From DATLLN01 sp963797175 (GTDB lineage Bacteria > Actinomycetota > Thermoleophilia > Gaiellales > JAICJC01): DNA of 64,000 nucleotides. Position 1 is the stretch's first letter. Each line of letters begins with the position of its first letter. The stretch is taken from positions 1,593,676-1,657,675 of the forward strand of contig CAWCOL010000009.1 in NCBI GenBank assembly GCA_963797175.1. The letters run 5' to 3'. A program made the translations under genes and the position numbers. The notes under the pieces are model-generated. The model did not search any database. It saw only the letters and a program-made list of their open reading frames with translations, and had not been told where the DNA came from. Below, in pieces: positions 24,604 through 33,241 of the stretch.

Positions 24604-26485
24604 CCAGCACGGCCCGCGCCCGGGCCAGCTTGGCCGCCTCGCTCAGCGTGGCGATGTCGTAGGCGCCCTGGTGGCGCAGGCCGTTGATGAAGAACGTGGG
24701 CGTGCCGGACACGTCGCTGAGGTCGGCCGAGTCCACGTCCTCGGCGATGTGGGAGGCCCCGATCGAGCGGTCGAGCCCCTCGCGGAAGCGCTCCACGTCG
24801 AGGCCCAGACGCTCGGCGTAGCCGACCAGGTCGGAGGGCCCGAGCGCCTCCTGGTTGTCGAGCAGCAGGTCGTGCATCTCCCAGAACATGCCCTGCGCCG
24901 CCGCCGCCTCCGCGGCCTCGGCGGCGAGCTGCGCCGAGGTGTGGACGTCGTTCAGCGGCAGGTGCCGCCACACGTAGCGGACGTCGCCGTGGCCGGCCAG
25001 CAGCTCACGGATGACGTCCTCGGCCTGGCCGCAGTACGGGCACTGGAAGTCGCCGTACTCGACCACGGTGACCGGCGCGTCGAGCGGCCCGCGGATGTGA
25101 TCGCGCTCGGGATCGACCGGGGCGCCCAGGTCGAGGATCACGTCAGTGCCGCCCAGCAGCGCGCGGATCCGCAGCCGGAACGGCAGCAACGCCGCCGTCC
25201 GGAAGACCGTCCAGGTGATCGCCGAGGAGCAGATCGCCGCCGAGAGCACGCCCAGCTTCGCCTCGTCCAGCTGCGTGCCGTGGAAGGCGAGCGTCGAGAT
25301 CAGGATCGAGACCGTGAAGCCGATGCCGGCCACGGTGCCGCCGCCGGCAACGGCGATCCAGCCGACCGGCGGCGCGAAGCGGCCGCGGCTGAGCTTGGCG
25401 ACGAGCCAGGTCGAGCCGGTGATGCCGACCGGCTTGCCGATCACGTAGCCGGCCAGGATGCCGAGCGTGATCGGCGAGCGCACGGCGCTGGAGAGCAGGT
25501 CGCCGCGGATCACGACGCCGGTGTTGGCCAGCGCGAAGAGCGGGACGATCACGTAACTCGTCCACGGGTGGAACAGCTGCTGGAGCCGCTCGTTGGGCGA
25601 GATGGCCGACTGGACGCCGGCGCTGGCCGACCGGGCCAGCTCGGGCGTCGGCTGCTCGCGGAACAGCCGGAAGAGGTCGGTCGCCCGCTCCAGGTCGGTG
25701 CGCGACGCCGGGTGCGCGTAGGTCAGCAGCCCCATCACGATCCCGACCACGACCGGATCGACGCCGGACTCGAACATCGCCCACCACAGGGCGACGCCGA
25801 GCACGGCGTAGACGGCGCCGAAGGTGATCTGCGCCGACCGCGCCACCAGCACGAGCGCCAGCAGCCCGGCCGCGATCAGCAGCCGCATGGCGACGACGTC
25901 GGTGCTGTAGACGGTGGCGATCACGGCGATCGCGACCACGTCGTCCACGACGGCAACGGTGAGCAGGAAGGCGCGCAGGCGGTCGGGGAAGCGGGGGCCG
26001 ACCAGGGCCAGCATGCCCAGCGCGAAGGCCGTGTCGGTGGACATCGCGGCGCCCCAGCCGTGCGCCGACGAGCGCCCGGCGTTGATCGTCAGGTAGATCG
26101 CGACCGGCAGCAGCATCCCGCCGATGCCGGCGATCACCGGCAGGGCGACGCGGCGCCGCTCGCGCAGCTCGCCCATGTCGAACTCGCGGCGCGCCTCGAG
26201 GCCGACGATGAAGAAGAAGAACGTCATCAGCCCCGAGTTGACCCAGCCGCGCACGTCCTGGGCCAGGGTGTGGCCGCCCACCTCGAGCGCGACCCGCGTC
26301 GTCCACAGCCGCTCGTAGGACGACGCGTCCACGTTCGCCCAGACCAGCGCCGCGACCGTCGCGGCCAGCAGCACCGCCGCGCTGCCGGTCTGCGTGCGCA
26401 GGAACGTGCGAAGCGGCGTCTGCAGGCTGCGTGCCCACGCCGTCCGCGCCATGAACGGCGCGGAGGATTCACCCGGCGTGCTCAT
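24581..26485 (-). CDS. nhaA: NhaA-type Na+/H+ antiporter fused to a DsbA-like thioredoxin domain
   Basis: 634 residues. Residues about 20-415 are NhaA: FFFFIVGLEARREFDMGEL, STDTAFALGMLALVG, TVAVVDDVVAIAVIA (the DD pair for cation binding) and VAGIGFTVSILIS. Residues about 445-625 form a DsbA/thioredoxin-fold domain with GDFQCPYCGQAEDVIREL (CPYC redox centre) and VSGTPTFFING (cis-proline). With 12 helices the thioredoxin part should be cytoplasmic. The fusion type exists in actinobacterial genomes but its purpose is unclear. The start overlaps the upstream MFS stop (ATGA), so the pump and antiporter are made together. Confidence 0.92.
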   Translation of the reverse strand: MSTPGESSAPFMARTAWARSLQTPLRTFLRTQTGSAAVLLAATVAALVWANVDASSYERLWTTRVALEVGGHTLAQDVRGWVNSGLMTFFFFIVGLEARREFDMGELRERRRVALPVIAGIGGMLLPVAIYLTINAGRSSAHGWGAAMSTDTAFALGMLALVGPRFPDRLRAFLLTVAVVDDVVAIAVIATVYSTDVVAMRLLIAAGLLALVLVARSAQITFGAVYAVLGVALWWAMFESGVDPVVVGIVMGLLTYAHPASRTDLERATDLFRLFREQPTPELARSASAGVQSAISPNERLQQLFHPWTSYVIVPLFALANTGVVIRGDLLSSAVRSPITLGILAGYVIGKPVGITGSTWLVAKLSRGRFAPPVGWIAVAGGGTVAGIGFTVSILISTLAFHGTQLDEAKLGVLSAAICSSAITWTVFRTAALLPFRLRIRALLGGTDVILDLGAPVDPERDHIRGPLDAPVTVVEYGDFQCPYCGQAEDVIRELLAGHGDVRYVWRHLPLNDVHTSAQLAAEAAEAAAAQGMFWEMHDLLLDNQEALGPSDLVGYAERLGLDVERFREGLDRSIGASHIAEDVDSADLSDVSGTPTFFINGLRHQGAYDIATLSEAAKLARARAVLVSPAPTA

Positions 26486-28092
26486 CCGGGTGTTGTAGCC
26501 GCTGCCTCGCCCTCGTCCGTCGCGTGGTACGCCGCCTCGAGCTCCAGCTCCTCGGCGTGGCCCGGGAAGCGCCACCAGATCAGCGCCAGGCCGACCACCG
26601 TGAAGAGCAGCGCCGCGCCCACCGCCGTGTCCGATCCGCTGGTGAACGCGTCCTTGGCCGCCGCGATCAGCTTGTCGGCGTCGGCCTGCGGATACTGCAT
26701 CGCCACGTCGACGGCGTCGCCGAACGAGCTCTCGATGCTGGCCGCCGCCTGCTGGCTGACCTTGTCGGCCTGGCTGGGCGGCAGCGAGGCGAAGGCGGCG
26801 GTGAAGTAGTGGGCGTAGCGCACCGTCAGCAGGGCACCGAGGATCGACTGCATGACCGCGCCGCCCAGGTCGCGCTGGAGGTCGTTGGTGGCTGAGCCCA
26901 TGCCCGCCCGCCGCTGCGGCACCGAGGCCATGATCGAGCGCGACGCGGGCGCGCCGGCGAACCCGACGCCGATCCCGACCAGCAGGTAGGCGAGGCCGAC
27001 CGGCAGGTAGGACGAGCCCGTGTCCCAGGTGAGCATGAACGCGAACCCCGCGCCCAGGGCGACGTAGCCGACGGTCAGCGTCAGCCGCGCGCCGCGCGCG
27101 TCGATCATCTTCGCCGCCGTCGGCGACACGACGATCATGCCGACCGCGGCGGGGAGGATCGCGAGGCCCGCGTCGAGGCTCGAGTAGGAGAGCACGTCCT
27201 GGAGGAACTGCTGGCCGATGAACATGGCGCCCATCAGCGCACCGAACACGATCATCCCGCCCACGGCCGCGACCCAGAAGACCCGCCGGCGTGCCACGAC
27301 GAGGTCGAACAGCGGGTTGGGTGCGCGCCGCTCGCGCAGCAGGAACCCGATCAGCGCCACGATGGCGATCAGTGCGCAGACGCCGGCGGTCGGCACCTTG
27401 CCCGGCTCGACGACGAAGTTGATGGCGAGCACCAGCCCGCCCACCAGCAGGACGGACAACACCCCGCCGGGGTGGTCGACCGGCGCGGGGTCCTCGCCCG
27501 CATGCCTGGGCAGGACGTACGCGGCCAGCGCCAGCGCGACCAGCGCCAGGGGGATCGTCATGACGAAGGCCGAGCCCCACCAGAAGTGCTCGAGCAGGTA
27601 GCCGACGATGACCGGGCCGAGCGCGGACGCGCCGCCGCCGATGCCCGACCAGAGCGCGATCGCGCGCGTCCGGGCCGACCCGTGGAACAGCGCGGAGACC
27701 AGGCTGAGCGTGGTCGGGTAGGCCATGCCGGCGGCGACGCCGCCCAGGACGCGCGCGCCGATCAGCACCTCGACGTCCGGCGCCCAGGCCGCGAGGGCGG
27801 CGGCCGGGATGGAGAGCGCGAGGCCGGCCAGCAGCATCAGCTTGCGCCCGTAGCGGTCGGCCAGCGCACCCAGGTAGAGCACCGATGCCGCCAGCCCCAG
27901 CGTGAAGCCGACCGCCACCAGGTTGAGGTCGGCCTGCGACGCGCCGAGGTCCGCGCCGATGGTGGGCAGCGCGACGTTGGCCGCCGCCAGGTTCAGGTTG
28001 GCCACGCTGGCACCGAGGATCAGCGCCACCAGGACGATCCCGCCGGCCGACGCCGCGGCGGGAGGCGCCGGTGCCGCGCGCTCGGCAGTCAC
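26482..28092 (-). CDS. DHA2-family MFS multidrug transporter (14 helices)
   Basis: 536 residues from GTG 28092. Motif A YLGALADRYGRKLMLLAG, motif C region GIGGGASALGPVIVGYLLEHFWW (listed here as GGGASALGPVIVG plus HFWW), and the D1-type AAANVALPTIGADLG near the start identify a DHA2/EmrB-QacA drug:H+ antiporter. A soluble loop of about 80 residues sits before the last helix. Translationally coupled to the NhaA-DsbA gene, so the proton or sodium gradient may be managed together with drug export. Confidence 0.9.
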   Translation of the reverse strand: MTAERAAPAPPAAASAGGIVLVALILGASVANLNLAAANVALPTIGADLGASQADLNLVAVGFTLGLAASVLYLGALADRYGRKLMLLAGLALSIPAAALAAWAPDVEVLIGARVLGGVAAGMAYPTTLSLVSALFHGSARTRAIALWSGIGGGASALGPVIVGYLLEHFWWGSAFVMTIPLALVALALAAYVLPRHAGEDPAPVDHPGGVLSVLLVGGLVLAINFVVEPGKVPTAGVCALIAIVALIGFLLRERRAPNPLFDLVVARRRVFWVAAVGGMIVFGALMGAMFIGQQFLQDVLSYSSLDAGLAILPAAVGMIVVSPTAAKMIDARGARLTLTVGYVALGAGFAFMLTWDTGSSYLPVGLAYLLVGIGVGFAGAPASRSIMASVPQRRAGMGSATNDLQRDLGGAVMQSILGALLTVRYAHYFTAAFASLPPSQADKVSQQAAASIESSFGDAVDVAMQYPQADADKLIAAAKDAFTSGSDTAVGAALLFTVVGLALIWWRFPGHAEELELEAAYHATDEGEAAATTPG

Positions 28093-28194
28093 GACGGGAC
28101 CGAGCCGACCCGGCTCGGCGGCGCTCCGGGATGGCCGCCCACGGAGGCGAGACTACCAGCCCCAGGGATGCGGACGCGCACGCGGGCTCCACCG

Positions 28195-28200
28195 TATGAT
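28195..28200 (+). promoter_or_regulatory. -10 element upstream of agmatinase-like gene
   Basis: TATGAT lies 9 nt before ATG 28210 with no Shine-Dalgarno between; the same CCGTATGATC string precedes the nitrilase gene at 11030. Confidence 0.45.
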
Positions 28201-28209
28201 CCCGAGCCG

Positions 28210-29211
28210 ATGACCGAGGGACGCATGCAGCCGAACCGCCCGGACGAGCCCGGCTACGCCGGCGTCGGCCTCACCTACGGGCGCGCGCCGCTCGTCCTGG
28301 AGCCCGCCGGGCTGGCCGGCGCGGACGTCGCCATCGTCGGCGCGCCGTTCGACGAGGGGGTGACGTACCGCCCTGGCACGCGGTTCGGCCCGCGGGCGAT
28401 CCGCCAGGCCGAGGACGTCGCCTTCCCGGTCGACCGGCCCAACATGGAGCTGGGCGTCGATCCCTACGCGCTGCTCGACATCGTTGACTACGGAGACATC
28501 GAGGCCCGGCCCTCCGACCTCGGGCACTCGCACGGCCTGCTCCGCCGGGCGGTCGCCGACATCCTGGCCGCGGGTGCGATCCCGGTCGTGCTCGGCGGCG
28601 ACCACTCGCTCTCGACGCCGGTGCTGGAGGCGCTCGCCGCCCACCACGGCGCCGACGGCTTCTCGGTGATCCACTTCGACACGCATGCCGACACGGGCAG
28701 CGACGAGCGTGAGGCGCCCCACGGCGTGCCCTTCTACCGGGCGGTGCTGGACGGCCACCTGGACGGGCACAACATCGTCCAGGTCGGGCTGCGCGGGGCG
28801 TGGCCGTTCCCCGAGGAGTTCCAGTGGATGCGCGACGCGGGGTTCCGCTGGCACACCGCCGGCGAGATCGTCGAGCGCGGCATCGGCCCGGTCGTCGCCG
28901 ACGCGATCGAGCACGCCCGCTCGCGCGCGCCGCGCACCTACCTGACCGTGGACATCGACGTGCTCGATCCCGCCTTCGCGCCGGGCACCGGCACCGCGGA
29001 ACCGGGCGGGCTGATGACGCGCGAGCTGCTCTGGGCAGTTCGCACCGTCGCCTCGTCGGTCGACCTCTGCGCGATGGACATCGTCGAGGTCTCGCCGCCG
29101 TTCGACCCCTCCGGCATCACCGCGATGGCGGGCCACCGCGTCGTGCTGGAGACGCTGGGCGGCATCGCGCTGCGCCGCTCGGGCCGTGAGGCCCGGCCCG
29201 AGCGTCCCTGA
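28210..29211 (+). CDS. speB: Agmatinase / ureohydrolase family protein
   Basis: 333 residues. It hydrolyses a guanidino group to urea plus amine (agmatine to putrescine is the usual substrate). The binuclear Mn ligands are all visible: LGGDHSLSTP, HFDTHADTG, TVDIDVLDPAFAPGTGTAEPGG (as DIDVLDPAFAPG and TAEPGG), plus MDIVEVSPPFDPS. The N-terminal GAPFDEGVTYRPGTRFGPRAIR is the family trimer motif. Arginase, guanidinobutyrase and guanidinopropionase are alternatives. A PLP basic amino-acid decarboxylase at 15.8-17.2 kb could supply agmatine. Confidence 0.85.
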   Translation: MTEGRMQPNRPDEPGYAGVGLTYGRAPLVLEPAGLAGADVAIVGAPFDEGVTYRPGTRFGPRAIRQAEDVAFPVDRPNMELGVDPYALLDIVDYGDIEARPSDLGHSHGLLRRAVADILAAGAIPVVLGGDHSLSTPVLEALAAHHGADGFSVIHFDTHADTGSDEREAPHGVPFYRAVLDGHLDGHNIVQVGLRGAWPFPEEFQWMRDAGFRWHTAGEIVERGIGPVVADAIEHARSRAPRTYLTVDIDVLDPAFAPGTGTAEPGGLMTRELLWAVRTVASSVDLCAMDIVEVSPPFDPSGITAMAGHRVVLETLGGIALRRSGREARPERP

Positions 29212-29350
29212 GCCACCGCTTGTGAGGGTGTGGTGAGGAAGCCGGGAAGGATCGGCGGCGCCGCGTGCTCGGAGGGTGGCGTGGCGTCCTGTCGGGTGTA
29301 GCCTCGGGACGACGGACGGAGCGGGGTATCGTCGGATCGAGAGGGCGACA

Positions 29351-29382
29351 TCCCGGCCCGTCCGTTCCACGACGGGCCGGGA
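29351..29382. terminator. Bidirectional terminator
   Basis: TCCCGGCCCGTC (29351-29362) and GACGGGCCGGGA (29371-29382) make a perfect 12-bp stem with an 8-nt loop between the converging agmatinase and acetyltransferase genes. The rest of the 173-bp gap holds nothing I recognise. Confidence 0.8.
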
Positions 29383-29384
29383 CC

Positions 29385-29915
29385 TCACGCAGGCTGCGGC
29401 AGTTCGAGGCGCATCGCGCAGCGGATGGTGACGTCCAACCCGAGCTCGGCTTCGTGCACGCGAAGGGCGGCGAGGCCGGGGCCGAGGTCGTCGTCGGGCA
29501 GGTCCACGAAGCCCAGGCGCCGGTAGTAGGGGCCGTTCCAGGCGACGTCGCGGAACGTGATCAGCGTCAGCGCCGGGGAGCCGTTCTCGGCGGCCCAGGC
29601 GGCGACGGTGTCGATCAGCCGCCGGCCGATTCCCTGCCGGCCGTGGTCGGGATCGACCGTGACCTGCTCGAGGTGGGCGACGCCGTCGTAGACGTCGGCC
29701 AGCGCGTAGGCGCAGACGGCGCCGCCGCGCTCCGCCACCCACGCCCGGCCGCCGTCGACGTAGACGGCAAGCTCGTCGCTCTCGTGGGCGGGATCGTCCG
29801 CCACGTCGTCCATCCCGATCGAGCGCCACAACGGGCCTGCCGCGGTCTCGATGCGCTGCATCGACGGGATGTCCCGCGTCTGTCCCGGCCTGACGGCGAC
29901 CTCCTCCGGGGTCAC
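29385..29915 (-). CDS. GNAT-family N-acetyltransferase
   Basis: 176 residues from GTG 29915. The acetyl-CoA pyrophosphate loop VTVDPDHGRQGIGRRLIDTV is present (as VDPDHGRQGIGRRL), followed by NGSPALTLITF and the tyrosine-containing WNGPYYRRLGFVDL. These are hallmark GNAT motifs A and B. The substrate is unknown. The start overlaps the stop of a second GNAT gene (GTGA), and that gene in turn overlaps a hydrolase gene, making a three-gene coupled unit. Confidence 0.88.
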   Translation of the reverse strand: MTPEEVAVRPGQTRDIPSMQRIETAAGPLWRSIGMDDVADDPAHESDELAVYVDGGRAWVAERGGAVCAYALADVYDGVAHLEQVTVDPDHGRQGIGRRLIDTVAAWAAENGSPALTLITFRDVAWNGPYYRRLGFVDLPDDDLGPGLAALRVHEAELGLDVTIRCAMRLELPQPA

Positions 29916-30505
29916 GTGGCTCGTCTGCCCTCGACGACCCTGGTCATGACCCAGCGGTGCTTGCCGATCATGCGGTCGCGCGTGAAGCCGAGCCGCTCGT
30001 ACGTCGAGAGCGCACCGTGGAAGAGAAAGCCGGCGGGAACCGACGCGGCGTCCTCGGGGTAGCCCTCGACGGTGCCACCGCCGAGCCCCGCGATCAGGTC
30101 GAGCGCGCCCGCCAGGGCCGCGGACGCCACGCCCTTGCGCCGGTGCCCCTTGCCGACGAAGTTGCAGGCGATCCGCCAGTCGGGCGAGGTCGTCACGCCC
30201 TTCTCGTAGGCGGCACGGTTCTTGATCCGGGGCACCTCGGCGGGGGCTCCGAACTGGCACCAGCCGAGGCAGTCGTCGCCGTCGAACACGAGCGCGGCGT
30301 GCGTCGTCCCCCGCCGGACGCGCTCGAGCTTGAGCGCGCGGTTCGTCTCGTAGGTCGTCTCCCGGTCGCCTCCCTCGGGATGGAAGCCGATGCACCAGCA
30401 GCCGCCGAACACGCCGTTGTTGTGCTCGACCAGCGCGGCGAACGCGTCCCACGTGGTCTCGTCCAGCGGCCTGATTGTGTACGTCGCCTGCGCCACGGCC
30501 GTCAC
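29912..30505 (-). CDS. GNAT-family acetyltransferase of the GGCWC type
   Basis: 197 residues. The N-terminal FGGCWCIGFHPEG motif followed by ALVFDGDDCLGWCQFG and FVGKGHRRKGVASAALAGAL (coenzyme A loop, here GKGHRRKGVA) marks a widespread subgroup of GNAT proteins. C-terminal FHGALSTYERLGF is the usual end. GTG 30505 overlaps the dienelactone-hydrolase stop. The acyl acceptor is unknown. The cysteine-rich start is a fixed family feature and not a metal-binding site that I can prove. Confidence 0.85.
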   Translation of the reverse strand: MTAVAQATYTIRPLDETTWDAFAALVEHNNGVFGGCWCIGFHPEGGDRETTYETNRALKLERVRRGTTHAALVFDGDDCLGWCQFGAPAEVPRIKNRAAYEKGVTTSPDWRIACNFVGKGHRRKGVASAALAGALDLIAGLGGGTVEGYPEDAASVPAGFLFHGALSTYERLGFTRDRMIGKHRWVMTRVVEGRRAT

Positions 30506-31089
30506 CGTATCTCCGCCGGCGCAATCGCGTCGACGAATGCCAGCACGCGCTCGGTCAGCAGGGCGGTGGCAGCCGCGTCGTACTCGGGGAGCGACGAGTC
30601 GGCGAACAGATGCTCCGTCCCCGGGTAGAGGAACAGCCTGGCGTTGTCCGACGAGTCGACGAGTGCGCGCGCGGCCTCGAGGTCCTCGTCGAAGAACGGG
30701 TCGGCCTCCTTGCCGTGCACCTGCGCCGGCACGCCCTCGGGCCACGCCTCGCCGAACTCCGAGACCGGGAGGCACCCACTGATGAGGACGGCCCCTCCTG
30801 CGCCGGGGCGCGTCTGTGCGAGCTGCTGGGCGGGCATCACGCCGAACGAGAAGCCGGCGTAGACGGCGCCGGGGCCGATGGCGTCGGCCGCAGCCACGCC
30901 GCGTTCGGCGAGTGCCGCGAATCCCGCATCGCGCGCGAAGGCCATGCCCTCCTCGATCGTCGCGAACGTGCGCCCGTCGAACAGGTCGGGGGTGTGCACG
31001 GTGTGCCCCGCCCCGCGCAGCTCGTCGGCGAACGACCGGACTCCCTCGGTCAGCCCCTGGACGTGGTGGTAGAGCACCATGGTGGTCAT
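30502..31089 (-). CDS. Dienelactone hydrolase-family alpha/beta hydrolase
   Basis: 195 residues. The nucleophile elbow reads YAGFSFGVMPAQQ (G-x-S-x-G with Ser near 99), with later Asp (VHGKEADPFFDED) and His (YPGTEHLFADS) completing the triad. The short size and PDLFDG motif match the dienelactone-hydrolase/YghX-like group. The nucleophile here is Ser, not the Cys of classical DLH. It is divergent from an ArsR-type regulator and heads the run with two acetyltransferases. Confidence 0.85.
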   Translation of the reverse strand: MTTMVLYHHVQGLTEGVRSFADELRGAGHTVHTPDLFDGRTFATIEEGMAFARDAGFAALAERGVAAADAIGPGAVYAGFSFGVMPAQQLAQTRPGAGGAVLISGCLPVSEFGEAWPEGVPAQVHGKEADPFFDEDLEAARALVDSSDNARLFLYPGTEHLFADSSLPEYDAAATALLTERVLAFVDAIAPAEIR

Positions 31090-31153
31090 CGTCAGCGCCT
31101 CCTCATTGATCCAGAAAGATGGAACGTTCGACAGATGTTAGCCTATTCCCAGC

Positions 31154-31738
31154 GTGGCCGCAGATCCGTCACCTCCTGATTACGACCTCGCGGAGCGGAT
31201 CGCGCTCACGCGCAGCGATCAGGTGAAGGCGCTCAGCCATCCCCTCCGCAACACGATCCTGGGCCTGCTGCACGAGCGGGCGGCGACCGTGAGCGAGCTG
31301 GCGGTCGCGCTGCGCCGGCCGAAGAGCACGGTCGCCCACCACGTCAAGGTGCTGAGGGAGGCCGGGCTGGTGCGGGTGGTGAGGACGCGGCGCGTCCGGG
31401 CGATCGACGAGCGGTTCTACGGCCGGACGGCACGGATGTTCTACGTTGCGATCGAGCGGAGCTCCGAGGGCGAGGCGCTGCCCCGGGACTTCAACGACTT
31501 CGACGTCGCGGCCGGCGAGTCGGACGCCGCGTTCCGTGACGGGAAGCTGTGGGGATTCATCCGCCATGCCCGCATCTCCGAGGAGCAGGCCTCCGGGTTC
31601 TGGGAGCGGATGGCGGAGCTGGTGGGGGAGTTCGACCAGCTGCCGCGGACGGGCGACACCGTCTACGGATTCGCGGTCGGTGTCTACCCCACCGACCACC
31701 CGACGCTCCCGGAGAGCGGCGAGTATGCGCCTTCCTGA
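31154..31738 (+). CDS. ArsR/winged-helix transcriptional regulator
   Basis: 194 residues from GTG 31154 (-10 TAGCCT 9 nt upstream). HTH: QVKALSHPLRNTILGLLHER, TVSELAVALRRPKSTVAHHVKVLREAGLVRVV (as AVALRRPKSTVAHHVKVL), an HTH_20-type fold. The C-terminal 100 residues form an effector or dimer domain without metal-binding cysteines. It is divergent from the hydrolase-acetyltransferase unit and overlaps the following monooxygenase gene by 14 nt, so it may control both. Confidence 0.85.
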   Translation: MAADPSPPDYDLAERIALTRSDQVKALSHPLRNTILGLLHERAATVSELAVALRRPKSTVAHHVKVLREAGLVRVVRTRRVRAIDERFYGRTARMFYVAIERSSEGEALPRDFNDFDVAAGESDAAFRDGKLWGFIRHARISEEQASGFWERMAELVGEFDQLPRTGDTVYGFAVGVYPTDHPTLPESGEYAPS

Positions 31739-33170
31739 CGGCTCGCGCGTTGCCGTTGTCGGGGCGGGGCCGGCGGGCCTGGTGGCGGCGAAGCATGCGC
31801 TCGAGGCGGGACTCGACGTGACCGTCTTCGAGGCACAGGACGATCTCGGCGGCCAGTGGAACTCGGGGTCTCCGCTGAGCGGTGTGTGGCCGGGGATGCG
31901 GACGAACACGAGCAGATGGATGACGGCGTTCTCGGATCTGGCGGTGCCGCCCGACCACGAGCTGCATCCGTTCGCGGAGCAGATCCACACGTATCTGCGC
32001 TCGTATGCCGACGCGTTCGGTGTGACCCAGCGCATCGCGTTCGGGCGTCGTGTCCGGTCCGTGCGGCCGGGGTGGACGGTGGACGGCGAGCCGTTCGACG
32101 CGGTCGTCGTGGCGTCGGGGCGATTCCATGCGCCGCTGGTGCCACCCGGCCTGGCCGGCTTCACCGGCGAGCTGCTGCATGCGTACGACTATCCGGGCGC
32201 CGCGCCCTTCCGGCGAGGACGGCCGCTGGTCTACGGGAACGGGGTGAGTGGCCACGAGATCGCATCGGACATCGCCGAAGTCAACGGGGTCGTCTCGGCC
32301 TACCGCAAGCCGCGCTACGTGCTGCAGAAGGTGTCCCGCGGCGTGTCGTCCGACTGGCAGTGGTACACGCATGTCGGCGCTCTGCGACGGCGGGCGCTTC
32401 CGCGCGAGGAATTCGGACGCGTGCTTCGAGACCGCGTGGTGCGGGTCGCCGGGAACCCCGCCGACTTCGGCGCACCGGCGCCCGACGAGGACATCCTGCG
32501 CGCCGGCCACTCCCTCTGCCAGGACTACCTCGCCCAGGTGCAGAGTGGGCGCATCGTGTGCCGTCCTGCGATCGAGTCCGTGTCCGGTCAGACGGTGACG
32601 TTCAGCGACGGGTCGAGCGCTGTTGTCGACGCGATCGTCTGCGCGACCGGGTACGACCTCGACATCCCCTGGCTCGACGACCAGGTCTGGGCCCGCACCG
32701 GGCGCGACCTGCGGCTGCACCTGCGCACGTTTCACCCCGCCCTGCCGGGCCTCGGCTTCATCGGCCAGTTCGCGACGTCGGGCCCGTACTTCCCGCTGCT
32801 CGAGCTCCAGGCCCGCTGGATCGTCAACGTCTGGACGGGCACGATCGACCCACCTGACGAGGCGGACATGCGCGCAAGCGTCGCCGCCGCGCCGCCGCCG
32901 CTCGACTCACATGACGCGCTCGCGCTGGCACTCGCGGAAGCCTCCGGCGTCGCGCCCGATCTCGACGCACGTCCGGAGCTCCTCGAGCCGTTGCTCTTCG
33001 GCCCGATGCTGCCGCCTCGCTATCGCCTCGACGGGCCGGGAGCGATGCCGAACGCCGGCGAACTGCTCCTCGATCAGATGGCCACCTCGCCCCGCGCACC
33101 GGTCGAGCCCGACGACCGCGCGAGCCTCCCACAGCTGGGCTTCCAACCCCAAGGCAACATTCCCAGCTAG
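31725..33170 (+). CDS. Flavin-containing monooxygenase (FMO/BVMO-like)
   Basis: 481 residues from ATG 31725. FAD motif VAVVGAGPAGLVAAKHAL, FEAQDDLGGQWN, PGMRTNTSRWMTAFSD (FMO PGM..NT block), NADPH motif VYGNGVSGHEIASDIA and C-terminal VCATGYDLDIPWL. The FMO fingerprint FxGxxxHxxx(Y/F) appears as LHAYDYPG. It oxidises a soft nucleophile (N or S) or a ketone with O2 and NADPH. The gene overlaps its ArsR-type neighbour, suggesting inducible detoxification or catabolism. Confidence 0.88.
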   Translation: MRLPDGSRVAVVGAGPAGLVAAKHALEAGLDVTVFEAQDDLGGQWNSGSPLSGVWPGMRTNTSRWMTAFSDLAVPPDHELHPFAEQIHTYLRSYADAFGVTQRIAFGRRVRSVRPGWTVDGEPFDAVVVASGRFHAPLVPPGLAGFTGELLHAYDYPGAAPFRRGRPLVYGNGVSGHEIASDIAEVNGVVSAYRKPRYVLQKVSRGVSSDWQWYTHVGALRRRALPREEFGRVLRDRVVRVAGNPADFGAPAPDEDILRAGHSLCQDYLAQVQSGRIVCRPAIESVSGQTVTFSDGSSAVVDAIVCATGYDLDIPWLDDQVWARTGRDLRLHLRTFHPALPGLGFIGQFATSGPYFPLLELQARWIVNVWTGTIDPPDEADMRASVAAAPPPLDSHDALALALAEASGVAPDLDARPELLEPLLFGPMLPPRYRLDGPGAMPNAGELLLDQMATSPRAPVEPDDRASLPQLGFQPQGNIPS

Positions 33171-33186
33171 TTCGAAGGTAGCCGTG

Positions 33187-33229
33187 GTCTCGTTCCAGAG
33201 CGACGCCGCTGACGGCGTCCCAACGAGAC
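33187..33229 (+). other. Nested stem-loop before the HtrA protease gene
   Basis: Outer arms GTCTCGTT (33187-33194) and AACGAGAC (33222-33229), inner arms GACGCCG (33202-33208) and CGGCGTC (33213-33219) with a CTGA tetraloop. It lies between the monooxygenase stop and the GAGGAG ribosome-binding site of the protease. It could be a terminator or a 5'-UTR regulatory hairpin. Confidence 0.6.
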
Positions 33230-33241
33230 AGAGGAGAAGCA

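Noticed and set aside
33187..33229. A small RNA gene
   Set aside because: No promoter or separate terminator is visible; only the stem-loop itself can be supported.
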